Part shown: one piece after another, positions 27,828 to 36,468 of the stretch
Layout: the number at the start of each line of letters is the position of its first letter
Numbering within the stretch: position 1 is the stretch's first letter
DNA from: UBA3910 sp002391465
Lineage (GTDB): Bacteria; Bacillota; Limnochordia; Darwinibacteriales; Darwinibacteriaceae
Direction: 5' to 3'
Length of the DNA stretch: 43,244 nucleotides
NCBI GenBank assembly: GCA_030054835.1
Contig: JASGVS010000026.1
Coordinates: forward strand, 1 to 43,244
Translations under genes and position numbers: made by a program
The notes under the pieces: model-generated
Seen by the model: the letters and a program-made list of their open reading frames with translations, nothing else
Told to the model about the DNA's origin: nothing
Databases searched by the model: none

Positions 27828-29228
27828 GTGGCAAAAGAGAGCAAAACAGAACTTATTCTGCAGGGTAACCTTTACCGCGTACTCATTACCCTGTCTGTAC
27901 CTATTATCCTGAACAGTTTGATCCAAACCCTTTACAACCTAGTTGACGGGCTTTGGGTGAGCAGAATATCTTCTGTCCATTTTGCATCCACCGCCTTTGT
28001 CTGGCCTGTGAATTTCCTTTTCATTGCCCTCGGTATGGGCATCTCCATTGCAGGCACTTCCCTGCTCTCACAGCTGGTTGGTTCCGGCGATGTGGCAAGG
28101 GCGAAAGAGTACTCCAGTCAGATCGTGGCCGTCACCATGCTCAGCTCCCTTTTCTTCACTCTAGCCGGTTTTATTCTCAGCCCTTACATCCTAACCCTCA
28201 TGGGAGCGAAGGGCGAACTACATACCCTAGGCAATATCTATCTGCGAATCACCTTCTTGGATCTACCCTTTCTCTTCCTCTTTTTCAACATAAACTCGTT
28301 CATGCACGCCCAGGGCGATACAATCACTCCCATGGTCTTGAGCGGCATTTCCGCCTTAATCAACATCGTGCTAGATCCCATCTTTATCTTCACCTTCAAT
28401 TGGGGCATTGCGGGCGCTGCTTGGGCGACCTTGACCTCCAGAGCCCTCTTGGCAGGCGTGGGCGTGATGCTGCTGTTTGGCGAAAGAAACCGAATCAGGC
28501 CCAGTTTCCGAGGCTTTCGCTTTGATGGGGAAATAATTAAGGAAGTTATGGCGGTTGGACTTCCATCAAGCATTGGCCAGACCGGTGCCTCCCTCGGCTT
28601 CATTGTCCTAAACGGTTTCATCGGTTCCTACGGCACCGCCACCATCGCCGCCTACGCCATGGTTAACCGCGTCACTTCCCTTGTGATGCAGCCGGCCATG
28701 GGCATGGGTTCCGCTTTGACTGCTATTGTTGGCCAAAACATGGGTGCACAGCAGCCTGAGCGCGTCACGGAAGCATTTGTCAAAGCGCTAAGGTTGGCAA
28801 TTGCTATTGGTGTCATTGGGGGTCTAATCCTAGTTGCCTTCGACTACCCCATCCTCACCTTTTTCATGCAGGCAAAGGACGACCCCACCGTAATCGATTT
28901 GGGTCTTCACTACCTCCTTTACGTTTCCATTTCCATGCCCCTCATGGGGGTTTTCAGCGTTTTCCAGGGACTCTTTCAAGGAACAGGCCACACCAAGTAC
29001 TCCATGGCTATGGAAGTGGGCCGCCTCTGGTTTGTAAGGCTGCCCATGATCCTGTTCTTCAAACACTTCACCAATTGGGGCCCAACGGGTATTTGGTTTT
29101 CCATGAGCTTCAGCAACCTCATAGTCTGCCTCTACGGGTATTGGATCTACCGCGGGAAAAAGTGGCAGAAACGGATACTAAAAACCCGGGAGGAAACCTC
29201 CCGGGACAGAATCGATCTTGCTACCTAA
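27828..29228 (+). CDS. MATE-family multidrug/sodium antiporter
   Basis: This 466-aa protein has twelve membrane segments in two MATE repeats. Landmarks include LSVPIILNSLIQTLYNLVDGLWVS in the first helix (split over about 22-45), GMGISIAGTSLLSQ, and in the second half GLPSSIGQTGASLG and PAMGMGSALTAIVGQNMGA. The GTG at 27828, 7 nt after GAGGTGG, is preferred over an upstream TTG without a ribosome-binding site. Its last codons contain the terminator hairpin of the convergent M48 gene. Confidence 0.93.
   Translation: MAKESKTELILQGNLYRVLITLSVPIILNSLIQTLYNLVDGLWVSRISSVHFASTAFVWPVNFLFIALGMGISIAGTSLLSQLVGSGDVARAKEYSSQIVAVTMLSSLFFTLAGFILSPYILTLMGAKGELHTLGNIYLRITFLDLPFLFLFFNINSFMHAQGDTITPMVLSGISALINIVLDPIFIFTFNWGIAGAAWATLTSRALLAGVGVMLLFGERNRIRPSFRGFRFDGEIIKEVMAVGLPSSIGQTGASLGFIVLNGFIGSYGTATIAAYAMVNRVTSLVMQPAMGMGSALTAIVGQNMGAQQPERVTEAFVKALRLAIAIGVIGGLILVAFDYPILTFFMQAKDDPTVIDLGLHYLLYVSISMPLMGVFSVFQGLFQGTGHTKYSMAMEVGRLWFVRLPMILFFKHFTNWGPTGIWFSMSFSNLIVCLYGYWIYRGKKWQKRILKTREETSRDRIDLAT
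29180..29205 (-). terminator. Terminator of the minus-strand exporter/M48 operon, inside the MATE coding end
   Basis: A perfect 9-bp stem CCCGGGAGG/CCTCCCGGG with loop TTT is followed on the minus strand by TTTTT. It lies wholly inside the last 50 bp of the MATE gene on the plus strand. Confidence 0.85.
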
Positions 29229-29230
29229 AC

Positions 29231-30451
29231 CTACTCCAAAGCGGCAATCCGGTCATTGATAGGCGGGTGCGTGTAGTAAAGGCGGACGAAGAGGGGATGG
29301 GGATTTAGATTGGACAGGTTTTCCCGGGCCAGTACTTTGAGCGCCGAGATCATCCACCCATTATCTGTCTTATCCGCTGCGAAGCGGTCTGCCCTGTATT
29401 CCGCCCTGCGCATGGCCGCCATAAACGGCACATTCAGCACCAGCTGTAGGGGTTGGAAGAGGATGGAAAAAAGCACGATGGCAAAACCGAAATGAACGTC
29501 GGGCAGGCCAAATGCATGAAATAAGCTTGGATTCTGCAGCACAAGGCCAACCCCCGCCGCGTACAACCCCACCATTCCGATCTGCATCAAAGCCAATCTG
29601 AACGTGTCTTTATACCTCTCGTGGCCCAGCTCGTGGGCGAGCACAGCCAAGATCTCATCTTCACTTGCCTTTTCTACCAGCGTATTAAACAACACCACTT
29701 CTTTCGTTCGACCTATGCCGCTGAAAAAGGCGTTGAGTTTAGTGGAACGCCTGGAGGCATCCATCACTGAAATAGATTTAAGACTGAAGCCCACCGCGGT
29801 GGCTAGTTCTTCAATGCGGGTACGCAGAGTGCCTGGTGGGAGCGGCGTAAATTTGTTGAAGAGCCTGATGAACCAGCGATTCAGGAAGGCGAAAAAACCC
29901 AGCATAATCACGCCCAGGACAGCCCAGGTGGTGAGGATAAAGGTCCAGAGATTGTCCGCATACCTTAGGTACAGTCCGTTTACCCCGGCTAGGATAATCC
30001 CACCCAAGCTAACCATCAGCACGAGACTCAATACCAAGTCCCGCCCGAAAGTGGCGAAGGTGGTGCGGTTAAAGCCATAGCGCTCTTCTATGGAAAAGGT
30101 CCGATAGTAATCAAAGGGAATTTCCAAGAGGAACATTACACCCTGATAAACACCCAAAAACAGCAAAGTCTGGAGAATCGGATTATTGGTCCAGCCGGCA
30201 ATAACCCGGGCGAGCCAGGCAAAGGGCCCACTTAAGAACATGAGCAGAACTATCAGGTTAAACGCCTGCTCGGTCAAATTAAAACGGTTTAGTTCGTTAG
30301 AATACCTAAGCCATTTGCGGTAGCGCTCCCGGTCGTAAATGTCCCTAACCCTTTCAGGGAGGGGACTTTGACTGGCCCTGTAGTTCAAAAGGGTCACATA
30401 GGACCGGAAGGTATAGACCGCGAGTAGCAGTGCCATAATCAACCATTTCAT
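29231..30451 (-). CDS. M48 (Ste24-type) membrane zinc endopeptidase
   Basis: This 406-aa integral membrane protease of the CAAX-protease-like M48 family has the zinc motif H-E-L-G-H in LAVLAHELGHERYKD, and the third ligand region is RRAEYRADRFAADK. Several membrane segments flank it, and DIYDRERYRKWLRYSN and FSIEERYGFNRTT are typical Ste24 blocks. The ATG follows AAGGGGTGATGG. It is the last gene of the MFS-ABC-ABC-yjbQ-M48 run and could process exported peptides, but that is inference. Confidence 0.9.
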   Translation of the reverse strand: MKWLIMALLLAVYTFRSYVTLLNYRASQSPLPERVRDIYDRERYRKWLRYSNELNRFNLTEQAFNLIVLLMFLSGPFAWLARVIAGWTNNPILQTLLFLGVYQGVMFLLEIPFDYYRTFSIEERYGFNRTTFATFGRDLVLSLVLMVSLGGIILAGVNGLYLRYADNLWTFILTTWAVLGVIMLGFFAFLNRWFIRLFNKFTPLPPGTLRTRIEELATAVGFSLKSISVMDASRRSTKLNAFFSGIGRTKEVVLFNTLVEKASEDEILAVLAHELGHERYKDTFRLALMQIGMVGLYAAGVGLVLQNPSLFHAFGLPDVHFGFAIVLFSILFQPLQLVLNVPFMAAMRRAEYRADRFAADKTDNGWMISALKVLARENLSNLNPHPLFVRLYYTHPPINDRIAALE

Positions 30452-30465
30452 CCGCCATCACCCCT

Positions 30466-30861
30466 TCACTTAGCCCGGTAAACGTTAACCAAGACGCTGC
30501 GCCGCCGGGGACCATCGAACTCACAGAAATAGATTCCCTGCCAGCGTCCCAGCTGCATGCGTCCCCCCTCAATCGGTACCAAGCAGGATGAACCCATGAG
30601 GGAAGCCTTAATGTGGGCATGGGAGTTGCCTTCAAAGTGCCGATAGTTATCTACAACGGGGAAATTCTTGTTTAAGCTCGTAAGAATATCCCGAACCACA
30701 TCAGGGTCACCGTTTTCGTTGATAGTAACACCTGCGGTTGTGTGGGGTACATAAACCACAACAACCCCCTCTTCCACACCCGCTTCCGCCACTACCTTCC
30801 GTACATCGGCCGTGATCTCAATCATTTCCTGCTCTTTTTTTGTGTTAATCTGCAGAACCAT
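30466..30861 (-). CDS. YjbQ/UPF0047 family protein
   Basis: This 131-aa protein of the YjbQ (UPF0047) family has a conserved metal/active-site signature in YVPHTTAGVTINENGDPDV, a second block NYRHFEGNSHAHIKASLMG and the end block GRWQGIYFCEFDGPRRR. Members show weak thiamine-phosphate synthase activity; the true role is unclear. GGGAGGAC precedes the ATG. It sits between the second ABC exporter and the M48 protease, 14 nt from the latter. Confidence 0.92.
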   Translation of the reverse strand: MVLQINTKKEQEMIEITADVRKVVAEAGVEEGVVVVYVPHTTAGVTINENGDPDVVRDILTSLNKNFPVVDNYRHFEGNSHAHIKASLMGSSCLVPIEGGRMQLGRWQGIYFCEFDGPRRRSVLVNVYRAK

Positions 30862-30879
30862 TTAGATCAGTCCTCCCAT

Positions 30880-32664
30880 CTAACTCGCGTACCACTGGGC
30901 CTGAGCCCGATACATCTCCTGGTAGAGCCCAGGCGTATCCATCAGCTCTGCGTGGGTGCCCACGGCGGATATCTCGCCGTTATCCAGCACCACAATCCGG
31001 TCAGCAACCCTGGCTGAGCCCAAACGGTGCGTAACTAGAATAGATGTCTTGTTACGGGACATTTCTTCAAACTGCTTGTAAATCCTCGTTTCCTCCAGGG
31101 GATCAATGGCCGCCGTGGGCTCATCCAGTATGATCAGGTTATGCTGGCGGTAAAACCCGCGGGCAACCGCAACGCGCTGCCACTGGCCGCCGGAAAGGTC
31201 AACGCCATCGAACTCCCGGGAAAGCATTGTTTCGGCCCCGACAGGAAAGGTACCGGGATCAAGGTCCAACTCCGCTTTGGTGAGGGCTGCCTTAAAATCT
31301 GCGTCTGAGTTGGACGCAGTATCACTGATCATCACGTTCTCCTTCAGCGTCATCTGATACCGCTGGTATTTCTGGAAAACACCCGATACCCCCTCGTAGA
31401 GGGCCTGGGGAGCTAGCTCTTTAGTGCTCACGCCATCTACCAAGACTTCTCCCCCAGTGGGAAGATAGAGCCCAGTCAAAAGGCGTACCAGTGTGGACTT
31501 CCCCGCCCCGTTGGGGCCAACAATGGCCAGCGTTTCCCCGCTCCGCACCGTGAGGTTGATTCCCCTCAAACTAGGCTCTTCCGCACCTGGATAGGTAAAG
31601 GAAACATCCTTCAGGACAATATCTCCACTTCTAGCAACAGCTGCCACGTCCCCCTTCCGCTCGGCCAAATTGAGAAAGCGGATAAAATTGCGCACCGTAC
31701 CCATCCCCTTGCTGATTTCCCCGAAGTGGCGTACCAGTATCTCTTCCATAATACTGAACATGGTACCCACCGAGGCAAAAACTGCCGCAAAGGAGCCTAC
31801 GCTGATTTCCCCCCTGAAGAGAGAGGTGACCAAAAGGTAGAGCACGCCGCCGTAGCCAGCGAAGGAGACGAGGTTCATCCCCAGCTCGATCAGGTTTGTC
31901 CTCAATTCAGCTCGCCAGGTTTCCCGCTGAAGAAGCCTTAGGGCGGTGAAATAGAGCCGGCGGAAAAAGCTAACCGCGCCTAACTGACGTGTTTCTTTGA
32001 AGTACTCCCGGTGAACAAGGCACCGCTCGTAGTAATCGAATTCACGCCGCTTAGGAGCCACTTGATCCTCTAGGCGGGCAAAGACCGCACTACGGATAAA
32101 CTGGGTAATGGCAGTGGGCACAAAAACGAGCACCAAAGCCAAGGCTAAGCTGGGCTTAAGGGAATACAGATAAACTGCCATAAAGATAAAATAAGGCAGA
32201 TAGAAGGTGAAAATGGTTGAAGAAATGAGGATCAGAACTAGGCTGTTCTGGGCCCCTTCCCTCGCCTTGTTGATGTCATCCAAGAACTCCCCGTTTTCGA
32301 AGGCAATGGGCTCCATCCGGCTGGCCTTGGCATGGATCTGAAGGTTGACATAGCCGTTCAGCTTCATAAGCAGAACATTGCTAATGAAGTTGTGCACGCC
32401 GTTCAGTACTTCCTTGCCGATATGGACGAAACAGAGGAAGGCGAGGGACCAATAAACGGCCGCTAACGCTCCCGGAACGGCTACCGCTTCGGTAACCGCA
32501 TCAAAGAACCGCTGAAAAGCCACCGCTCCCAATCCGGTGAAGATACCGTGGACAATTCCTACCAGAGCATGGGTGGTAACCAAACTGGGCACTGCCCGCC
32601 AGATTATGTCTGCTAAACCTTTGAAAATGGTAGCTAGACCGAGCTTCTCTCTCAACTGTACCAC
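30880..32664 (-). CDS. ABC exporter half-transporter (second subunit)
   Basis: This 594-aa fused permease-ATPase has about six membrane segments (residues 20-310). The nucleotide-binding domain has Walker A GPNGAGKST, Q-loop GVFQKYQRYQ, signature LSGGQWQRVAVAR, Walker B LIILDEPTAAIDP and H-loop VTHRLGS. All catalytic elements look intact. The GTG start overlaps the preceding transporter by 13 bp (a TTG at 32655 would overlap by 4), so the two are coupled and probably form a heterodimer. Substrate is unknown. Confidence 0.9.
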   Translation of the reverse strand: MVQLREKLGLATIFKGLADIIWRAVPSLVTTHALVGIVHGIFTGLGAVAFQRFFDAVTEAVAVPGALAAVYWSLAFLCFVHIGKEVLNGVHNFISNVLLMKLNGYVNLQIHAKASRMEPIAFENGEFLDDINKAREGAQNSLVLILISSTIFTFYLPYFIFMAVYLYSLKPSLALALVLVFVPTAITQFIRSAVFARLEDQVAPKRREFDYYERCLVHREYFKETRQLGAVSFFRRLYFTALRLLQRETWRAELRTNLIELGMNLVSFAGYGGVLYLLVTSLFRGEISVGSFAAVFASVGTMFSIMEEILVRHFGEISKGMGTVRNFIRFLNLAERKGDVAAVARSGDIVLKDVSFTYPGAEEPSLRGINLTVRSGETLAIVGPNGAGKSTLVRLLTGLYLPTGGEVLVDGVSTKELAPQALYEGVSGVFQKYQRYQMTLKENVMISDTASNSDADFKAALTKAELDLDPGTFPVGAETMLSREFDGVDLSGGQWQRVAVARGFYRQHNLIILDEPTAAIDPLEETRIYKQFEEMSRNKTSILVTHRLGSARVADRIVVLDNGEISAVGTHAELMDTPGLYQEMYRAQAQWYAS

Positions 32665-34445
32665 CCCCGCTGGCTTTCGTACATCTCCCGATACAACCCG
32701 CCCTGCTCCATTAATTCCCCATGGCTACCCGCCTCGGCGAGCGTGCCTCCATCAATAACGAAGATGTGGTCGGCTAATTTGGTGGAACCCAGCCTATGGC
32801 TGATCAACACGGTGGTCTTACCCTGGGAGATCTGCTCAAACTGCTGATAGAGTCTGCTTTCGGCAATGGGATCCAAGGCTGCGGTGGGTTCATCCAGAAT
32901 CCTGACAGGGGCGGGATTGTACATTGCCCGACCCATGGCCACCCGCTGCCATTCACCGCCGGAAATATCCTGGCCGCCTTCCTTGATTCTGCCCAGGGGT
33001 GTATCCAGCCCCTCTGGCAGCTTGGAAACCACGTCATCTAAATCAAGCTGAGCCACAACCTCTTCGATTTGGGTCAGATCGTAACCATGGTTCACATCAC
33101 CTAAGGCGATGTTATCGCCTAAAGGGATGTAATAACGGCTGAAATCTTGATAAAAAACATTGAAAAAGGCCTTAAGCTCGCTGGGAGAATAAGTCCTCAG
33201 TTCCCTCCCATTGAGCAGTATCTCGCCGGAGTAATTCTGGTACAAACCGGTCATGAGCTTGATTATGGTGGTCTTCCCCGCCCCGTTCACGCCCACAAAG
33301 GCGTAGTTGCGCCCAGCATCCAGACGAAATGAGAGCTTGTCCAACACCATTTTTTCAGTACCCGGATAGGAAAAACAAACATCCTTGAACTCCAGCGTTG
33401 AAAATTCGGGGATTACCCTGGCCGGAAGCTCCACTGCCCCTGGTGTTTCCTCCAGCTTGGCAAACTCAGTCAAGTCCTTGAGAAATTCCCGACTGCGGGC
33501 GAGCTGATCCATAACCATGGTGAAATCCCAGGACATAACCTGCACCAAGCCAAAGACTGCATTCACCAACGAGATGAACATACCAACCGAAATCACACCG
33601 GTTAGAACCGGATTTAAGAGAACTAACACGATGAGAAAAGAAGTGATGGCAGTAATCACACTACCCGTTTTCATCCGTATATACCATTTACGTTGAGTTT
33701 GGTACTGCTTCACCCGGGCTTTCTCGTAGAATTCATTCCACTTCTCATTAAGCGCCTCTCCATAGCCAAATAACGCCCTCTCTTCCACAGCTTCTCTGCT
33801 CAGGAGAACCTCACCTAGGTATTCGTGCCTCCTTCTGTATTTGGAAACCTCCCGGTTAACCTCGTATGTTGCCCGGCCACCTTTTATCCCGAGGGCAAAG
33901 AGGGGTATGGAGAAGGCAAGAATCAAGAGGGGTGCCCACCAAACCTGGGAAAAGAGAAGCACCACTAGGCCGGAAATGTGGATAATACTGCTACCCAGCG
34001 TAAGCAGGGAGTTGAACCCACCCAAAATCTGGGTTTGGCCGTCGTTGGAGACCCGGTTGAGCAGATCCCACGTTTCAGCATCTTCGATATGGTGGTAGGC
34101 AAGGCGGCTTCTTTTCGCCGTAACCGCTGTGCGAACCCCCGCCTGATAACCCATATCCAGCCTAACACCTGCCAAGCTTAAGGCTCGCCAGATCAGGCGG
34201 TTGTAAGCTACGAGGGCTACCATCACGAGCAGGCTGCCGTAAACGTCTGCCAGTTCTCCCTTGCCCCAATACACGTCTAGAACTCCATCAATAAAGGCGG
34301 CGGTGGCAATAACCTGGACGGTGGGAACTAGACCCAACAGAACACGCTGCAGCAGGATGAACCCTGCCGCAGCCCAGTTGCACCGAAAAGGAATGGCTAG
34401 TAAGTCCAGAATACCGTACTCTTTCTCTCTAATCTCCAAGGCCAT
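32652..34445 (-). CDS. ABC exporter half-transporter (first subunit)
   Basis: This 597-aa fused permease-ATPase has membrane segments within residues 20-310. The ATPase domain has Walker A GVNGAGKTT, Q-loop VFYQDFSRYY, signature ISGGEWQRVAMGR, Walker B VRILDEPTAALDP and H-loop ISHRLGS. It is clearly paralogous to its partner, with a slightly different signature. The ATG follows GGGGG at the end of the MFS gene 6 nt upstream. No precursor peptide or modifying enzyme was seen nearby. Confidence 0.9.
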   Translation of the reverse strand: MALEIREKEYGILDLLAIPFRCNWAAAGFILLQRVLLGLVPTVQVIATAAFIDGVLDVYWGKGELADVYGSLLVMVALVAYNRLIWRALSLAGVRLDMGYQAGVRTAVTAKRSRLAYHHIEDAETWDLLNRVSNDGQTQILGGFNSLLTLGSSIIHISGLVVLLFSQVWWAPLLILAFSIPLFALGIKGGRATYEVNREVSKYRRRHEYLGEVLLSREAVEERALFGYGEALNEKWNEFYEKARVKQYQTQRKWYIRMKTGSVITAITSFLIVLVLLNPVLTGVISVGMFISLVNAVFGLVQVMSWDFTMVMDQLARSREFLKDLTEFAKLEETPGAVELPARVIPEFSTLEFKDVCFSYPGTEKMVLDKLSFRLDAGRNYAFVGVNGAGKTTIIKLMTGLYQNYSGEILLNGRELRTYSPSELKAFFNVFYQDFSRYYIPLGDNIALGDVNHGYDLTQIEEVVAQLDLDDVVSKLPEGLDTPLGRIKEGGQDISGGEWQRVAMGRAMYNPAPVRILDEPTAALDPIAESRLYQQFEQISQGKTTVLISHRLGSTKLADHIFVIDGGTLAEAGSHGELMEQGGLYREMYESQRGWYS

Positions 34446-34451
34446 AACCCC

Positions 34452-35759
34452 CTAGACAGCCGCTTCTTCCTGGTACAGCTGCTTAATACCCTTAGACGTA
34501 CCAATGACCACACCGATTACCGTTACCACGAAGCCTACCGTTATCATCAGTCCAGAGAGGGAAACGGCATCCACCAGTACACCGGAAACAGCCATGGAAA
34601 TGGGCACCAGCATCTGGCCCATACTGTCAATTAAGCCGTACACCCGGCCGCGGTAGTTATCCGGCACCGTTTCCTGCAGCAGTACCTGGAGGGGGACATT
34701 TACGGAGGTGTTGAGAATACCGCTGATAAACACATTTACTATCAGAAACGCCATAGTAACGGAGTAACTGGCGGCTGAATAGACAGACGGCAGGGCAAAG
34801 AGACCTATCAAAATCACCATGGCACCCTGGCCCATGATGCCCCGGGAAAACAGGTTGCCCTTACCAAACTTACTAGCTAAAAAGCCCACGAGTAAAGTAC
34901 CTACCAAATACCCTACCGGCATACTTGCCTGAACTGTTCCGTACTGTTCTGCCGTCAGGCCCAAAACTTCTTTGCCGAAATAGGGAAATACTACGTTGTA
35001 GAGGGGGGCAGCCAAAAAATTGAGTACCAATGCAAACAAGATTATGGCGCGCAGACCGCCGTTCTGCCAAATGTAAGTAAACCCTTCTTTGAAACTGAAA
35101 ACAAACTGGCGAGTGGGGTGCAGCTTCTCCCCATTCCCCTCATCCCTAACCACTTTGGGGAAACGAATGAATGTCTCCGAAAAGGCAGAAAAGAGAAAAG
35201 CAATACCGTTTAAGAGAAAAACTCCAAAATAACCTGTTGCTCCCAGCAAGAATGCGCCCAGCACAGGACCGATTATCATGGTTGCAGCCCGAGAGAAGTT
35301 GTTTAGAGAATTGGCTTTTATCAGTTCCTCTTTTTTCACCAAGCCGGGAATTGCCGCTGAAATGGCAGGACCAAACAAAACGCCGCAGAGCGAAGACAGA
35401 ACAGTCGCCCCATAGAGTATTGGCAGCGTTAGACTACCCGCCTTGAAAATAGCGGCTAGAATCAGCAAGATCAGTCCTCTGACAATATCCATAGAAACCA
35501 CGATCTTCTTCCGATCCCATAGATCGGCCAAGACACCGGTGAACGGGGCCAAGATAACTCCCGGGATGGAAGAGGCAAACAGGAGGGTCCCCAGGGCCGT
35601 ACCCGAACCTGTCATCTCCAGTACCAACCAGGTCAGGGCGAAGTAGTGGATGCCGTCCCCTATCTGTGAAACTAAGCGGCCCCAAAAAAGGAGGCCAAAA
35701 TCTCGGTTGATGAATAAACGCTGTCCCAATGTTTGTTTTTCCTCTGTCACTTTTTTCAC
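34452..35759 (-). CDS. MFS transporter (MefA/enterobactin-exporter type)
   Basis: This 435-aa major facilitator has twelve membrane segments and begins LFWGRLVSQIGDGIHYFALT, followed by LADLWDRKKIVVSMDIVRG, the motif-A-like loop after helix 2. The second half starts near PLYNVVFPYFGKEVLGL. It resembles the MefA/EntS efflux group. The start is GTG at 35759, or a GTG three codons later with GGGGTG 6 nt upstream. It heads the exporter operon. Confidence 0.9.
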   Translation of the reverse strand: MKKVTEEKQTLGQRLFINRDFGLLFWGRLVSQIGDGIHYFALTWLVLEMTGSGTALGTLLFASSIPGVILAPFTGVLADLWDRKKIVVSMDIVRGLILLILAAIFKAGSLTLPILYGATVLSSLCGVLFGPAISAAIPGLVKKEELIKANSLNNFSRAATMIIGPVLGAFLLGATGYFGVFLLNGIAFLFSAFSETFIRFPKVVRDEGNGEKLHPTRQFVFSFKEGFTYIWQNGGLRAIILFALVLNFLAAPLYNVVFPYFGKEVLGLTAEQYGTVQASMPVGYLVGTLLVGFLASKFGKGNLFSRGIMGQGAMVILIGLFALPSVYSAASYSVTMAFLIVNVFISGILNTSVNVPLQVLLQETVPDNYRGRVYGLIDSMGQMLVPISMAVSGVLVDAVSLSGLMITVGFVVTVIGVVIGTSKGIKQLYQEEAAV

Positions 35760-35824
35760 CCCATCTTCTTTTAGATACAGTTTAGCAGGCAGAGGCGGGC
35801 AGTTTAACTATCCTAAGGTCGACA

Positions 35825-35854
35825 TTTCCTCCGTCTCAAGGCGGATTTAGGAAA
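35825..35854. repeat. Nested inverted repeat upstream of the MFS gene
   Basis: TTTCCT-CCG-(7 nt)-CGG-ATTT-AGGAAA forms a two-part stem ahead of the MFS start, which ends at 35759. It could be a 5'-leader hairpin of the exporter transcript or an operator. The other 200 bp (35760-35994) show no gene and no clear promoter. Confidence 0.35.
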
Positions 35855-35994
35855 TTTTTCCCTGGGACAGGGGACCAAATCCTCCATTTTCTTCCTCGTC
35901 AGGTACAAAAACTTCCGGCAGACAAGGTATGGACTATTCAAATTAGGCATTGAACCGACACAACTTTACGAAATAAGAATGATTGCTAACACTG

Positions 35995-36023
35995 TTGACA
36001 CAATTAATTACCAATGTTATTAT
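35995..36023 (+). promoter_or_regulatory. Promoter of the c-di-AMP riboswitch unit
   Basis: TTGACA (35995-36000) and TATTAT (36018-36023) with a 17-bp spacer place transcription start near 36030, at the start of the riboswitch. Confidence 0.8.
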
Positions 36024-36033
36024 ATATATGAAA

Positions 36034-36183
36034 TCTCCGAAGACCTTTATGGGCGTGGGGGACCCAATTTTTTGGGGTGAATCTTAGAAATAAGAGGGGC
36101 GACTTGGGCGTCCTAACCCGTCAGCTAACCCCATAGGAGTTCACCAAGCGTGTTGTCCGTAGGCAATGACGCTTTTTGTTTTC
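36034..36183 (+). promoter_or_regulatory. Cyclic di-AMP (ydaO/yuaA) riboswitch with terminator platform
   Basis: The aptamer shows the conserved ydaO blocks in order: GGGGGACCCA (36057-36066), GGGGTGAATC (36073-36082) and ACCCGTCAGCTAACCCC (36117-36133). A hairpin follows (GCGTGTTGTCC with GGCAATGACGC, 36148-36172) and then TTTTTGTTTT, an intrinsic terminator. This is the OFF layout in which c-di-AMP favours termination. The family usually controls cell-wall hydrolases or ion/osmolyte transport; here the next gene is only a short ORF. Confidence 0.85.
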
Positions 36184-36211
36184 CCAAAACCCTGGTGAAA
36201 GGAGATTTCCA

Positions 36212-36385
36212 ATGTTTTTGAGCCAAAAGCGCAAACAGATTGAATGGCCAATTTCCGAAAACGTTAGAGAGTCTAATCCCGTTGCAAAGATCTACCTATC
36301 CTTAGAATCCCATCCCCGTAGGAGACAGAGAAACACAAGCAGCACACTTTGGCAGTCAACCCTCTTCGTATCAGAAGTTTTCTAA
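36212..36385 (+). CDS. Orphan 57-aa protein under the c-di-AMP riboswitch
   Basis: This 57-codon ORF has AAAGGAGAT 6 nt before its ATG, 28 nt after the riboswitch T-run. The product is basic and hydrophilic (start MFLSQKRKQIEWPISENV, middle ESHPRRRQRNTSS), with no signal peptide, membrane segment or cysteine, and is not recognised. A terminator follows 16 nt after the stop, so promoter, riboswitch, ORF and terminator form a complete unit with nothing else in it. It may be a genuine small protein, or the remnant of a longer riboswitch-controlled gene; other frames show no obvious hydrolase remnant. Confidence 0.55.
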   Translation: MFLSQKRKQIEWPISENVRESNPVAKIYLSLESHPRRRQRNTSSTLWQSTLFVSEVF

Positions 36386-36401
36386 ATCTAACGTTTTGTC
36401 C

Positions 36402-36435
36402 AAGTCCCAGAGCTTTGCGCTCTGGGACTTTTTTG
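36402..36435 (+). terminator. Terminator of the c-di-AMP riboswitch unit
   Basis: A 12-bp perfect stem AAGTCCCAGAGC/GCTCTGGGACTT with loop TTTGC is followed by TTTTTG. Confidence 0.9.
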
Positions 36436-36468
36436 TCTAGACAGTAATGGGCTATCAGGGTTCACTAG

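Noticed and set aside
35873..35885. CCCTG-GGA-CAGGG hairpin as a terminator upstream of the MFS operon
   Set aside because: Neither strand has a T-run after it.
36386..36468. Bidirectional use of the terminator at 36402-36435 for the GH3 gene
   Set aside because: On the minus strand the stem is followed by GGACAAAACG without a T-run, so it serves the plus strand only.
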